Assembly: GCA_037074615.1 (NCBI GenBank) | Contig: CM073562.1 | Span: 12,757,001-12,821,000 of the forward strand | Source: Leucaena leucocephala | Taxonomy: Eukaryota; Streptophyta; Magnoliopsida; Fabales; Fabaceae | Length of the DNA stretch: 64,000 nucleotides | Reading direction: 5' to 3' | Part shown: piece by piece, positions 10,901 to 22,190 of the stretch | Layout: each line of letters opens with the position of its first letter | How positions within the stretch are numbered: the stretch's first letter is position 1 | The notes under the pieces: model-generated | Told to the model about the DNA's origin: nothing | The model's input: only the letters and a program-made list of their open reading frames with translations | Database searches by the model: none | Position numbers and translations under genes: made by a program

Positions 10901-13292
10901 CCCATTCAGTAGATCCTATCTGGAGGGAGTGATGAAAATCAAACTATTGCAGTGTTTTAAGTAAAGAGAAGTAGAGAGAAAGAAAATACAAGGCCATATT
11001 CCTCAGCATCCCAGTTACATAAGATAATCGTTCTTCTAGGTTTCCAACCTCTTTTCTGAAGCTTCCCAAGTCGTTGAGCAATCTGCATCATACAAGGATT
11101 AATATCGCCCAAATATATTTTTTAATAAATACCTTCAATACTGATAGAGACGGTAATTCCCAAAATATTTGGGCATCATTTCCTAAGACCTACGGCAGAC
11201 AATCTAGAAAGGCTTATTCCAAGGTTTATAACCATAGGGCTAAAAATGGTGATAGACAGTAGGGGTAATGACTACTTTTTGGGAAAAGAGTTTAGAATTT
11301 TGGGAGTGAAGGTTTAGGAGAGGGCTAGCCTCTTGAATGTCAGTGTTTCTTCAAGTATTTCTTTGTATTTTGTTGCTGTAACTAATGTTAGATTATTCTG
11401 TACTGGGGAATAGGGTATTGAACAGAATCAGTGAGTCTCCTTGTAAAACTGATTCGGTTTCTTTTGAGTATTAATATCAAAGTCTCAGAATTTCCCCTTC
11501 AAATTCACTTATTGTTCAGCAGGGTTCTATCAAACACTCAGTAGCATAAATCTGTTTTCTTTTTTTAAAGATCCATCCTTCAAGAACTAAACAATGATAC
11601 TACACAACCAATAATACATGGATTAGGTAAAAAAAACTCAATATCCTTTAAAGCATAGTTTTACATTTGAGTCTTGTTACTGAAAAATATCCTGTTAGGA
11701 GAGCCTCTCACCATTAAGTACCTAATGCGCTCAAATTGATACAATAATACCAAACGGCCAGATAATTCTCACAAAATAATGCTATAGAAGCTTTTGAAGA
11801 TCAAAATGCTCAATCAAGCTTTAAGTACCAATTGAAACTTGATCATCTTTAGAAGCCAAAATGGGCTTCACCTTTTAAGTTTAAGTAAACCCATACTATG
11901 CAGCCATATTTACCTCAAGTAGTGCTGCAGTACCACTATTGGGATCAACAGCTCCAAATGTCCATGCATCCCTATGGTTACCGAGGATGACAAATCTACA
12001 GGTAGTAGCAACAACAGCTAAATAATTGCTCGTTAAATGCAAATGATTGCCTAATCACATGACTATATTTATGCAAGCTTATAAATAGAGGAAATTCTTA
12101 CACACCGATCAGGTTCTTCTGCTCCTTTAATCACACCAATAACATTCTCAATCTTGGCTAATATCTGCTCCCCCTGAAGACCAAAAAGTGAGTTACCAAT
12201 TCAGCAAAAGGGCATTCTTTTACTTTTTCTGTGATATTTTCACAATCACACTACTGATATTACATTGATATATAGCATGGCTTATGAAGTAGTGATCTTG
12301 TAGAAACTTCAAACTAAATATATACTTACTGTGTAACTGAGATTGAGAATTCCCGGACCTGGCCCAATCCTATAAGTAGGTGCGTCTCTGTCTCCTTGCC
12401 AATCATCATCTGCTATTGGACCACCAATTGACCTTAGTATCTCTTCACCATCTGCTGAAGAAACTGGTAAAGAAGGTAAGAGATAAGCATATCCTTCTTC
12501 CTCAACTTCATCATTTGATAACCTCTCACACGCATCGTCGTCGTCATCTTTACTCGCCCAACCAGGAGTCGTAGGATCACCCAATCCGCTATACACTGTT
12601 CCCACCTGAACCCCACTCGGCGGCATCCACCTACCGTCAGGGAACCCACGTTTTTCTTCGGCGCCGCCGTAATCCTTCCTATCTGAATATATCACCACCC
12701 CAATAGCTCCTTCTTCATACGCATTTTTCACAATATCCCCTCTGTAAATTTTCCCATGTCGTGCCAATATCACTGTACCTGAAACATTCACCCCAATTTC
12801 TTTCAACTTCAAATAATCGTCCACGCTTCCATAGTTGACGTAAACCACAGGACCAATCACAGTGCCTGACTTAGCATAAGCATGGAATGTTGGTAGAACC
12901 TCGCCTTTGACATCGGCGTAAAGATCGCCGTCGTAGGTTTCTTGATGTAGAGTGAAGCTAGTGGGCGGTTTCGGAGGTGGGTATATGAGCAATAAGGAGC
13001 GAGAAAGTGGGTATGTGAGGGAAACCTTATAAGAAGCTACGTGGGATGGGATATCAGAAGAGGTGAAAACTGAACGAACATAAGCTGTGGCCTCGGCGTT
13101 GGCTTCGGAACCGGCAGCGTGAGGACGGCGCGTGAGGGTGCGAAGGTGGTGGGATATGGAGGCATTATCAGCAAGCGAATCGGATATGAAGAGGGAATGA
13201 TAAGTTGATTTTGAAGGTGGAGTAATGAAAAGAAAGAGATAAGAAATGGCTATGGCTAGTAACGTAGTTGCAGTGACGTTTGGACTGATCAT
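7932..13292 (-). CDS. LAMP1-like: AMP1/LAMP1-type M28 glutamate carboxypeptidase homologue, complete, 12 exons
   Basis: Predicted 710 residues. Exons (minus, 5' to 3'): 12330-13292, 12106-12173, 11914-11995, 10990-11082, 10767-10919, 10568-10636, 10261-10348, 9513-9596, 9308-9396, 9015-9131, 8767-8910, 7932-8114. All introns are GT-AG and phases agree, with no stop until the end. An N-terminal hydrophobic anchor (about residues 5-25, LLAIAISYLFLF) suits a type II ER membrane protein. A PA-like insert covers about 120-270. The M28 zinc and catalytic residues are all present: H in GNHRDAW, D in AVDPNSG, EE in WDAEEYG, D in LNADSA, H in PVYHSLYD. A TFR-dimer-like domain forms the C-terminus. The family (plant relatives of human GCPII; Arabidopsis AMP1 is about 705 residues) restrains meristem and cytokinin output by a mechanism that is still debated, and the substrate is unknown. 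The adjacent PME53-like gene favours LAMP1 over AMP1. Exon 7's acceptor (GGGAAG) is the least certain boundary. Confidence 0.92.
8265..8536 (+). mobile_element. Stowaway-like MITE in the last intron of the carboxypeptidase gene
   Basis: 272 bp bounded by TA target duplications (8263-8264 and 8537-8538). The ends are CTCCCTCTATTTTTTTTATA and its imperfect inverse TATAAAAAGGAAAGGAGGGAG, the canonical Stowaway terminus. It has no coding capacity and sits inside the 652-bp intron between exons 11 and 12. Confidence 0.85.
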
Positions 13293-14956
13293 GAGTGCTC
13301 TGATAAGTTTCGATTTCCGGGAAACAGATTCAATTCCGATATTCTTGTTAGAAATTCATCTGCTTTATCTTGGGCAGGGTGTCTCTTGATTGGGGCTGGA
13401 AAATGATCCCAAGTCAACGATGGAGGGAGAGAGAGGCGGAGAATTTTGTTTCGTGTGAAGTATTTTGTTCAGACACTAGTTCTTCTTCAGCTAAGGTCAT
13501 TTTTTGTATTTGATTTTTGGTTTTTTTTTTTTTTGAAAAAAATGCGTAAAACTCCCCAATTAGAAAGTTTATTAGCAAAAAGTATCTTAAATCTATCTAA
13601 GGACTCAAATTCTTTAGGTATATAAACCTTCCCCTTCATATTACCACCTTAGCACATCAAATCCTTCATTTCCTACTGAAAATGTAGTTAAGTTCCTGTC
13701 ATGATATTTATATAACTATTAGTTCTATTAAGGAACCATTGTTTTTTGTATTATAATAATATTAACACGTTATCCCTAGTCATACATTTGAACTATTGTG
13801 TTTCTGGTAACAATTTTAAGATGATCAAACAAAACACAAACTACTAATTGAGAGATAAAGAACTTTCTTACTGATCTGTATGAAATACAAGACTCAAGGA
13901 TCGCTACAATACTCGATGATCTCTTTTGCATTTTACATGACTTTATATAGAGTCATGCATTCCCAACTCTAGTTACATAATACATAACTCTAGTTTACTT
14001 TTATTAACCATGGTCTCTTTTTCTTAAAATTATTGGCGGGAATCTTCGTACTCTGTTCTTACTTTTCAGGCTACTCAATTGTTGCTGTTGTCTTCTGTTT
14101 GTATTACTATACCATTCCATGCACGGGATCCTTCGTAGCATAGAATATCTACTGGTCGGATTGCTATACGTGTATTGCCAAGCAAAGATTCAGGATATTG
14201 ATAGTTTTGAAAAGAAGGGCAAGAGTACTGGGAAGTGGTCATTTGTGAGTTTAATTTTTGTTTTGAATAATTGGATCCTGGTTAATTTCATGTGGTAGAA
14301 TTTCTTCAATTAATATATATATATATGACCAAAATATGTATGAAAGAAAACCAAGTGACCAAAGTGCTCTAAGAAAACTATTCTTGGATGCCTATAAGTT
14401 CTTTTAATTTTTAATTTAACGTTTATGTATTTTTCTCTCTTTATTAAATCTTTTAATTTCATTTTATTAGTATAATTAGTTTTTGTATAGAAACTAATAA
14501 TACTAACAGAACAGAATTATAAGAGTTAACAATATTAACATGGTAAAATTAAATAATTTAATAAAAAGAAAAAAAATTGCGTATCTTCATGGCCTATGAC
14601 TAATTCTTCTTTGAATCCTTTAAGCTATTGAACGTTTAATATAAGTTTTGATGATCACAAATATTAAAAAAAAAAAAAGTTAACGATAACTAACCTTTAA
14701 TATCCACACACATAGTAATTAGCTACAAGTATGCTTTTAAAATGTTTTTACTCGTATTGTTACGTATTTACAGTCTGTATTATGGGAGAAATTATGTTTT
14801 TTTGCATAAAACTTCTTTTATACATTATTAAATTATATTTCTTCTTAAATTTTGAGTCTAAATTGCAACTTCTTTTGTGTGCGCGCGTCCAACTTGTTCT
14901 AAAATGTTATTTTCATATAACATGGATATATATAAAGTTATTCTCTAAGCCTTAAT

Positions 14957-15060
14957 ACAACAACAACAAACATTATCCCATTAAATAAAATCAACTATTT
15001 AGATCATACGATACCATTGTGTTATATTAAAACTAAATACTTGAATAAGGCTTAATATAT
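14957..15060 (-). mobile_element. 3' end of an RTE-type LINE
   Basis: Minus-strand copy of the conserved LINE 3' terminus: ACAACAACAAACATTATCCC, then TCAACTATTTAGATCATACG, matching the reverse complement of the copies at 16.6 and 31.5 kb. It is diverged and severely 5'-truncated. Confidence 0.6.
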
Positions 15061-15300
15061 GACTTAATTGAGAAATTAATATTAATTCTATATAAGATAT
15101 ATTTTATATATTTATCAATTTTTTTTAAATTATTACTATTGATACTCCATCAACTACAATCAAATAAGAGAAAGATAGAAAGAATTAAAGAAGATAATTA
15201 GAATATTTTAGAATAAACATAACATATTAACTAAATTAACTAATTTCTTTAATATAATTAAATTAGTTAAATATATCATATATTAAGGATTATGCATAAT
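15055..15300. mobile_element. MITE-like repeat, family F1b
   Basis: It resembles 47505-47755 over about 240 bp. Shared blocks include TATTACTATTGATACTCC or close variants, GTTAAAGAAGATAAT or close variants, and TAATTAAATTAGTTAAATAT. Both end in AT-rich inverted-repeat-like tails. It is non-coding and probably a non-autonomous DNA element. Confidence 0.5.
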
Positions 15301-15727
15301 CTATAAACTTATGAGAAATCTTATGATTTCTCATATGCTTGATCTTTGATCTTGCATTTTACTCTCTCGTGTCCTTTTTATAAACAATAAATACTCAAAT
15401 CACACAGTTTATAGTATTAGTTAAAAATAATAAATATATTAAAAAAGTAATTTTTTTAAAACATACCTTTATTTATGAAGATGATTTGAAAAAAGAGACG
15501 AGAGATAATAAATAAAAAAAATATATAAGAAAGATATGTAATTAATTGAGGATAAAGATAAAAAATATATATTAAATTTTTAGATAAATTAAATATAATT
15601 TGTTGTTTAAATAGGATAACATCTATGAGAGAGAATGTTGTTTATATATAGGACCGGATGGAGTATTATATATCAATACTCTCTTACATACTGACACTTG
15701 ACCAACCACTTAATTTACATATATATA

Positions 15728-15964
15728 CCACCTTCAATTCTAATTATAAAACCCTATTGATATTTATGATGAGATTAAGGAAATTAAATAAATTAGTTAA
15801 TTATAATATATACTATATAATCTTTTTAAAATGAATAGTGTATAAGTTAAATAAATTAGTTTGATGAAAAATAAATGAATAATCAATATTTTAAAATGAT
15901 TCATTTATTTTCTTTAATATATTTTAAAAAATTAATGGGGTTTTATGATTAGGATTAAAGGGAG
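15728..15964. mobile_element. Stowaway-like foldback MITE
   Basis: TA target duplications flank 237 bp. The left end CCACCTTCAATTCTAATTAT and the reverse-complemented right end CTCCCTTTAATCCTAATCAT continue into AAAACCC on both sides, giving terminal inverted repeats of about 30 bp. The internal sequence is AT-rich and partly self-complementary. Confidence 0.8.
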
Positions 15965-16599
15965 TATATTATTGAAGGTGATATTGAAAGAAATGACGAG
16001 TGAGTATCAAGTGAAAGAAAATAAAGATATCAATATCATATTACACAAAAGATGAAAAACATAATGATGGAAAGAAGAAATATCCAAGAAGAGCTTAAAG
16101 GAATTAAGTTTTACAAGCTTGGATATATCAAAGCAGCATTGAACCTCTTAGGTACAATATTCTTTTGGCTAGAATCTTTATATTAAACTCTATGATATAT
16201 ATATATATTTGTTGCTCTATGAAAATAAGAACATACATCTAAGCTTTAAAGGGAAAACCTCTAAAAAAAAAATACAACACATCAACGACAAAATAAAATT
16301 ACATAGTAAATCCATCGATATTTCTGTCGCTTCTTAATTAGCGAATGAAATTTTTCTGTCACAAAAATTCTGTCCCTAATCCAATTCTAACTCCGTCACA
16401 AAATATTTAACAATAGAACCGCCTCTTTCTAAGTTCGAAGTTGCGGGTTGGACCTTTGTATGTGCAATGAGTGTGCGAATTCCTTTCATTAGGTGAAAAT
16501 TAGAGATTGACCCATGTTCTAAAAGAAAAATGAATTTTTTTTTTGTAAATAATAGATATACAATAAAAGATAAGATTTATAATGAATATATATGGGAAA

Positions 16600-16887
16600 G
16601 AGTTGGAGTGTCACCTATTAAAGAGAAAATGGTAGAGAACTGTCTTAGGTAGTTTGGATACGTACAAAGAAGGTCAAGGGATGCGCCGGTGAAGAGGGTG
16701 GATCAAATAGTATGGACACCGGTTAAAAGGAGTAGAGGAAGGCCAAAGAGAACGCTCAAAGAGATCATTGAACGGGATCTCCTGGTCAATAACTTACTTA
16801 AAGATTTAGTTTTCGATAGAGTATAATGGCGTCTTATGATCCATCTAGCCGACTCCATTTAATGAGATAAGGCTTGTTGTTGTTGTT
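16600..16887 (+). mobile_element. 3' end of an RTE-type LINE, ORF2 C-terminus plus TTG tail
   Basis: Reads as the C-terminus of an RTE LINE ORF2: GVSPIKEKMVEN, then QRRSRDAPVKRVDQIVWTPV, then RGRPKRTLKEIIERDLLVNN (16650-16800). This is followed by the conserved 3' end GATAAGGCTTGTTGTTGTTG. A stop replaces the expected W in the LRWFG motif, and another follows. The (TTG)n tail in place of poly(A) suggests the family ends in this microsatellite. Confidence 0.85.
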
Positions 16888-16904
16888 ATAATATTAATAT
16901 TAGG

Positions 16905-17065
16905 TAGGGTGAGCCGTTTATTATCTTTAAATATAAACCTAAACATTTCGGAGCTATAATACCTTTCCAAGTAACGCGACTAAAATTAAAATAAAGCGAT
17001 ACTCTCTAAAGATAGAACATACTCCAAATGATTATATATTTCATCAATTCGCTAGTTGAACCTAA
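16905..17065 (+). repeat. Dispersed repeat R3, diverged copy
   Basis: Shares ordered blocks with 39650-39890 and 51255-51495: GTTTATTATCT, TATAAACCTA, an ACTAAAATTAxAATAAAG block, AGATxGAACA, then a TTCGCTAGTTGAACC tail. A further, opposite-strand copy seems to lie at 17270-17395. I do not recognise the family. Confidence 0.55.
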
Positions 17066-17269
17066 TCCCTTTAAAAAAAATTGTACAAAAAATAGTAAAA
17101 ATTAGGGAGGGGAAACGAGGATATTAATTAAAAATAGGAATGTTTTGGGCTATCCTTCGTCCATGGGTTCAACTGACAAAATGATAAAACATGCTACCAT
17201 TTAAAATGTATTCGATGCCTATGAAGAATCACTTTGTTATGGTTCCAATTACGACATTTGGGAGGTATT

Positions 17270-17395
17270 ATAGCTCTTAGGTGTTTAAGTTTATGTCTGA
17301 GGGTAATAGATAGCTCGTCTTACCTGATATTGATATAGCATAAGAGATAGAGATATTTTACCCTATCATTAAATCGTAGGGGAGTCTAATCTTTT
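17270..17395 (-). repeat. Dispersed repeat R3, inverted partial copy
   Basis: Its reverse complement gives ATTAGACTCC, GGTAAAATAT, CTATxACCCTCAGACATAAA and CCTAAGAGCTATAATACCTCC. These follow the order of the first half of the R3 copies at 39.7 and 51.3 kb. Confidence 0.45.
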
Positions 17396-18004
17396 TTCAA
17401 AAATATTTATAACAAAAAAAAGGAATGTTTTGGGCTTTAAACACGGAGAGGATTCTCTTCAAGTTTTGGACTAATTATGTGGAAAAAGAAAGAGATATTT
17501 ATGGGCCCATTTGACATATGGGACTTGCCTATTTCCACGTCCTTTTTCATTTTCTTTCCAGCCCAATTTGGTTGGTTGTTTATATTATTTATTAAATCAT
17601 ATTACTATATATTTAGTTTTGGAGTTTATAGTTATATCTTCTAACATAAATATTTTCTCTAAAAATTGAATTTAAAACTAAAAAAAATCTAAAAGATCCT
17701 CATATCATTATACTAATTATATATTAATATACTCCCAACCAGTTGTTCTGGAGAAGATTTATGGGAAATTAGGATTGAGGACCTCGTGGAAAACATATTT
17801 AAAAAAAAAATGACTTGATAAAAATATACAATTTATCTGAGGAGAATTTCAATAAAGAACCACCGAAGAGATATAATTATAAATCAGGCCCAAACATTCA
17901 GACATTTCATTGCAAGACCAATAAACTGATTTGACATTATAGGTTTATTGTCAATTACCAAATTTACTGATTGGGAAAAAAATTACACCCTTTACCACCA
18001 ACGT

Positions 18005-18350
18005 TTAAGTGAACTTGTCATTTCAGTAACATTTACTTGTAAAATTACTTGAAGGAACTTACCAACATTTCAGTAATGTCCAATTGTAAATTTACCTAAA
18101 GGAATTGATCAAACACAGTTCAATTAATGTGCAGAAGATGCCTTTATATATAAAGTGTAATTGTCAAAATAGTAAGTGAAGTTCTCATTTTACTAACATT
18201 TACTTGCCAATTTATTAAAGAGAAAGTGTCAAGAAGGTTTATTATGCAGAATGTGAGTCTTTATAAACATGAAGTATAATTGTCAAAATAGAAAGTGAAT
18301 TTGTCATTCCACTTACATTTATTTGTCAAATTAATTACTGAAGAGAACTT
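18005..18350. repeat. Degenerate tandem repeat, about 115-bp unit
   Basis: Three related units share AGTGAAxTTxTCATTxxACT, AACATTTACTTGT/C and, in the last two, AATTGTCAAAATAG (near 18160 and 18275). Unit spacing between the last two is about 115 bp. Divergence suggests an old local duplication. Non-coding. Confidence 0.6.
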
Positions 18351-19496
18351 TCCTTAGTCATGTAGTCAATTTTTATAATGTCTTGATTTGTAAATATGTC
18401 TCTTTGATGATTATCTATAAAAATTATCCTATTTATCTTTCATATTTTTCTTTCGTTGTTTAGCAATTTTTTTTTTTTTTGCATTTTGCAATCCAAATAG
18501 TTCTCGCCGAATATCTTTATTAATACTATATTTAATTTTAAATATAAAATTTTAATTTATTTTATTTTTAAAATTTATAATTTTTACGATATTGAAGAAG
18601 AGTTTTTATATGGGGTAGCTCCTAAGAAAACAAATAAAGGACAGTTTCTATTGCAAATTATTAAAATGATATCTTTGATGAACCGATACATTTTTTTATA
18701 AGTAATATAATTAATTTAATTAATTTTTATAAATTAATTATTGAACTCCTCGCCGAGAATCTTGGTTGTTGGAATTTAGACTGCGTTGACTTCTAATAGA
18801 AGAGCTCTCATTCTTCAATAATTCCCCAGACCCTGTGACTCATCATGCTCATCCACAGTCACCACAGGGGATTTGATACAGATTTTGTATGTGAAATGCG
18901 GTTGGACTTATGTATTCACGGATTATAGGAATATTTGTCTTTTAATATCCCTTTCTAATTTTATCACCAATCAAGTATCAACACCTTTCATAACATTCTT
19001 TTCTTTTCCCAAACATTAAGCCGTGGGTTGTTGAATTTTATGTTAAAGTATAGGTATCAAATTATGATACTGTTTTGTTATGCTTGACGTTTTATGCATG
19101 CCTATTATAAAATTGGGTTGAGAAATTGGTTTGAGGTGTATTTAGGATTTTAAAATATTTTTTTCCGTGTATCTAATTTTTTAAAATATTTTTTGGTATA
19201 TCTAAGATCCTCCTCAAGTTTTTTTTTTCAGTTGCATATAGAATAAAGTATTTTATTGTACATTTAGTATTTTAATTTTTTTTAATTATATCTAATACCT
19301 TAAAATATTTTTTAAAGCATCCAACACTAAGGCAAAAAATACACTTTATAATGTTAAATGCACTTAAAAATTATTTTATCATAAAATATTTTAGGACACT
19401 AGATATACTTAAGACAATACTTTAATATACTGGATGCATTTAACCCTATAAAATTTAAGAAGATGCATCCTTATGTTGTTAATTATATATTTATTC

Positions 19497-19685
19497 ATGT
19501 CTTAAATATAAGAATTAGATATATAATTTTTAAATAATAAAATAATTAGTTAAATTGATTATTTATAATAAATTAATATATAATATTTTACTTAAAATAT
19601 ATCTTTTAATCATCATTCCTATTGATAAAAACCTAATTTAACATATGTAATCAATTAGTATGATTTGAGAGAAAAATTATAAACT
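19497..19685 (-). mobile_element. MITE-like repeat, family F1
   Basis: In reverse complement it carries the shared F1 blocks: a TTTATAATTTTTCTCTCAAAT-type 5' part, a central CTATTGAT-like block, then AATTAATTTTTTAATATTTA-like AT-rich sequence and a TCTAATTCTTATATTTAAG end. Related copies lie at 21.9, 22.7, 22.95, 27.3, 30.65 and 63.4 kb. Confidence 0.5.
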
Positions 19686-20168
19686 TAGGGTAATGCGAAT
19701 ATGAATTTGAGTTATTACATTTAATATTAAAATAATTTTTTTAACTAATTTTTATATTTAGGATAAAAGGAAGAAAATTGTTGTAAATTTTTATATTTTT
19801 ATATCTTATAGAATATATTGAGGAATTGGGTCCATCATATTCAATTTATAGTATTATTTTGATTCGTAGCAATATATCTAGTCGATTATGGTTTTAATAT
19901 GTTTAAGGGCATATTTGGTTCATGAAATTATAGAAAGGTTTTTAAGTAAATTGAAAAAAAAAAATTAGAATGGGAAAGAAAAATGAGTCTTCTATGAAAG
20001 TATGAAACCAACGGGCATGTTTTGGTATGAATTAAAAAGATAAAGAAATTAAATATTAAATATTTAAAAAAATAAATAACATAAAGACTACCTCTAGGCC
20101 TACTATAAGTTATTTTTTATAAGAGGTAAGGCCATTTATTGAGAAGAGATCACTAATGCCAATGAAAG

Positions 20169-20171
<3 letters not shown>

Positions 20172-20201
<30 letters not shown>
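20172..20201. repeat. (AT)15 microsatellite
   Basis: Uninterrupted AT dinucleotides. Confidence 0.95.
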
Positions 20202-20207
<6 letters not shown>

Positions 20208-20214
20208 TTAGACT

Positions 20215-20350
20215 CATATCTTATAAAGATATAAATTTGAGTTTATTTAGTAGGCAATTTTATAAATTCTCTATAAGTGCTCTCTGAATCTTAAGATTAC
20301 GCCCTAATCTTGATAGGAGATCTTACAGAACTTATCTAAACTTTTTTGTA
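20215..20350 (-). repeat. Dispersed repeat R4, inverted copy
   Basis: Its reverse complement matches 49972-50155: a TTTTTTTATACAAAAAAGTT head, then GATCTCCTATCAAGATTAGG-like sequence, ATTCAGAGAGCACTTATAGA and a tail ending ATATCTTTATAAGATATGAG. Unrecognised family; a third diverged copy lies at 53715-53790. Confidence 0.5.
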
Positions 20351-20390
20351 TAAAAAAACAATAAGAGATCATTAGTGGTTATATGAAAAT

Positions 20391-21655
20391 AGTGAAAATT
20401 TCACTACACCCCCTCTATGGTAAATTAATTTCTATTTGCCCTCAAAAGTAAGGGTGTTCACAATACCCATAGCCCAATTTATCCACCCGAACCTGCAAAC
20501 TCAAAAAAAGTTGGTCAAAATATATTTGGCTAGAGCAGAGTCGGGCCAAGTATCGGGCAAGACAGGGCGTTGGGCAAGGTATACTGCCCTACCCATTTGA
20601 CCCGGCCCTATATATACATATTTTATAAATTTTTTCTCATATTTTTATTTCTTTTCTTAAATTATTCTATTTGTAAATTTATACTTTTTACTTTAACTGA
20701 TAACTCTCATTGCTCATTTTTAAAGTATTGAACATAATTCTTATATTTACATAAATACTAAAGTTGCTCCTATACTTTATATGCTAAGCATTCGATTATT
20801 GGTATTGTAATAACGATACATATATTTGACCCCTATATATTTCAATTTTTCTTTTTTATATAAGCAATTGACTTCAAGACTTTAATTACTATCTTTTTGT
20901 TACCTTATTCTTAATAGATTATAGATATTATTTAACTCTTAAAGATATCAATACGATATTATTTTATAAGTTCATGATTGTATATTTTTTCTCATAATAT
21001 GAGTAGGACACCATGATTTAAGCATGCCCAGCCCGTCTATATTTAGCCCAAAATAGTTAGAACTTTTACCGGGTAGAGCTGGGTATCGGCCGCAAAATAT
21101 GGCCTATACTTTTTCAGACAGGGGGCTGTCCTATATAGCCCTGCCCATACACACCCGTACTCAACAGATTACAAAAATTCACCACAAGCCATAGACTGAA
21201 ATGAAATTAAAGTTTTCATGTGAAAATACATTGGTACCCTTATGTGAATTTACAACCGCACATGTAAATTTACAACTAGTATAAGTAAATTTTACAACAA
21301 TATATAAAAGAATTAACAACTTTTATTTTTCATATTCCCAAGTCCCAACACATCCCCTTATATACGGTTGTAAATTTGCTTATTGTAGTTATAAATTAGG
21401 TTGTGAATATAGGAAATAAGTTAGTGGGAATATAGAAAACGAGAATTGTTAATTTTTTTATGTGTCATTGTAAATCTACTTACGCCTATTATAAATTTAT
21501 TCATGTGTTGTTGTAAATTCACATAAGGGCACATATGTCTTTTTCACCTATAAAATGTAATTCCATTTTGGTCCAAAGGAATGTAGTAAAATTTCATGAC
21601 CTTTTAAAATCAGATGGAAGTTAATTTGATATAGTAGGGTGTTGTGAAAATTTCC
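20391..21655. mobile_element. Long-inverted-repeat (foldback or MULE-like) element carrying a nested hAT-like insertion
   Basis: The left end GTGAAAATTTCACTACACCC pairs with the reverse-complemented right end GGGAAATTTTCACAACACCC. The inversion continues inwards for roughly 250 bp per arm, for example CCCTTATGTGAATTTACAAC (left, near 21238) against GTTGTAAATTCACATAAGGG (right, near 21510). The arms meet near 21365, leaving almost no loop. The left arm is split by a separate element at 20449-21159. Termini of GGGAAA-TTTCAC type and long arms recall non-autonomous Mutator-like elements, but I found no 9-bp target duplication. No coding capacity. Confidence 0.75.
20449..21159. mobile_element. 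Non-autonomous hAT-like element nested in the long-inverted-repeat element
   Basis: 711 bp. Ends are TAAGGGTGTTCACAATACCC and, in reverse complement, TACGGGTGTGTATGGGCAGG. The flanking 8-bp sequences are CTCAAAAG (20441-20448) and CTCAACAG (21160-21167), a hAT-sized target duplication with one mismatch. Subterminal regions are GC-rich and contain GCCCAAT, GGGCAAG and CCCGGCCC words typical of plant hAT MITEs. The centre is AT-rich and no transposase is visible. Confidence 0.75.
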
Positions 21656-21900
21656 CTATTTTTGTCCTTGACATTATGGTTTCCTAGAGAACTAGCGTAT
21701 CCCTAGCTATCTTGATGGAATGCTGCTTCCCATATTTTGTGGAAATGTGTTTTCTAATGAAAGAATTATTATAACTTACCAAACATATATATACTAAGAG
21801 ATTTTTTCTCTCAACCTTCCTATTTTGAGACTCATTTCTTTTCTATTAAACATGCTCATAACTTTTTTAAAACATGTCTATTTAACCTAAAAACAAACAT

Positions 21901-22190
21901 GCTTCTTATGTATTTTATTTGCTTTAAATATAAAAAGTAATAGATGATTTTATTTTAATTATAAATATAATATATCAATTAACTTTATCTCTCAAATTTA
22001 TAATTTTTCTCTAAAATCTATATTAGTCAAACATATTAATAGTTTTTTTAATCAAAAGAGTAGTTTTCGATACAAATAATTAAAAATAGTATTTTAGAAA
22101 AATTAATACATAATTTTTTTATAAATAACTAATTTATGTAATTTTTTAATATCTATAAATTAATTATCTAATTAATATATTTAAATTTTG
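21901..22190 (+). mobile_element. MITE-like repeat, family F1
   Basis: Shares ordered blocks with 63430-63705: AATTATAAATATAATATATC, CTCAAATTTATAATTTTTCT, AAGAGTAGTTTTCGATACAA, then ATAATTTTTTTATAAATAAC and AATATCTATAAATTAATTAT. Non-coding. Confidence 0.55.

Larger units (their letters stand above)
13293..15727. other. 5' flank of the carboxypeptidase gene and gene-free DNA
   Basis: The first ~200 bp upstream of the start codon (13293-13500) are relatively GC-rich and presumably hold the 5' UTR and promoter; I could not pick out a convincing TATA box. A T-run lies at 13517-13534. The stretch 13840-13990, with a TATATAGAG-type box on the plus strand, resembles a copia LTR but has no internal region next to it. 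A LINE 3' end lies at 14957-15060 and a MITE-like sequence at about 15055-15300. Confidence 0.45.

Noticed and set aside
11074..11262. 62-codon plus-strand frame within the carboxypeptidase gene.
   Set aside because: It overlaps a minus-strand exon and intron and has no family signature.
12380..12649. Open frames in other frames over carboxypeptidase exon 1.
   Set aside because: Shadows of a long coding exon with confirmed family motifs.
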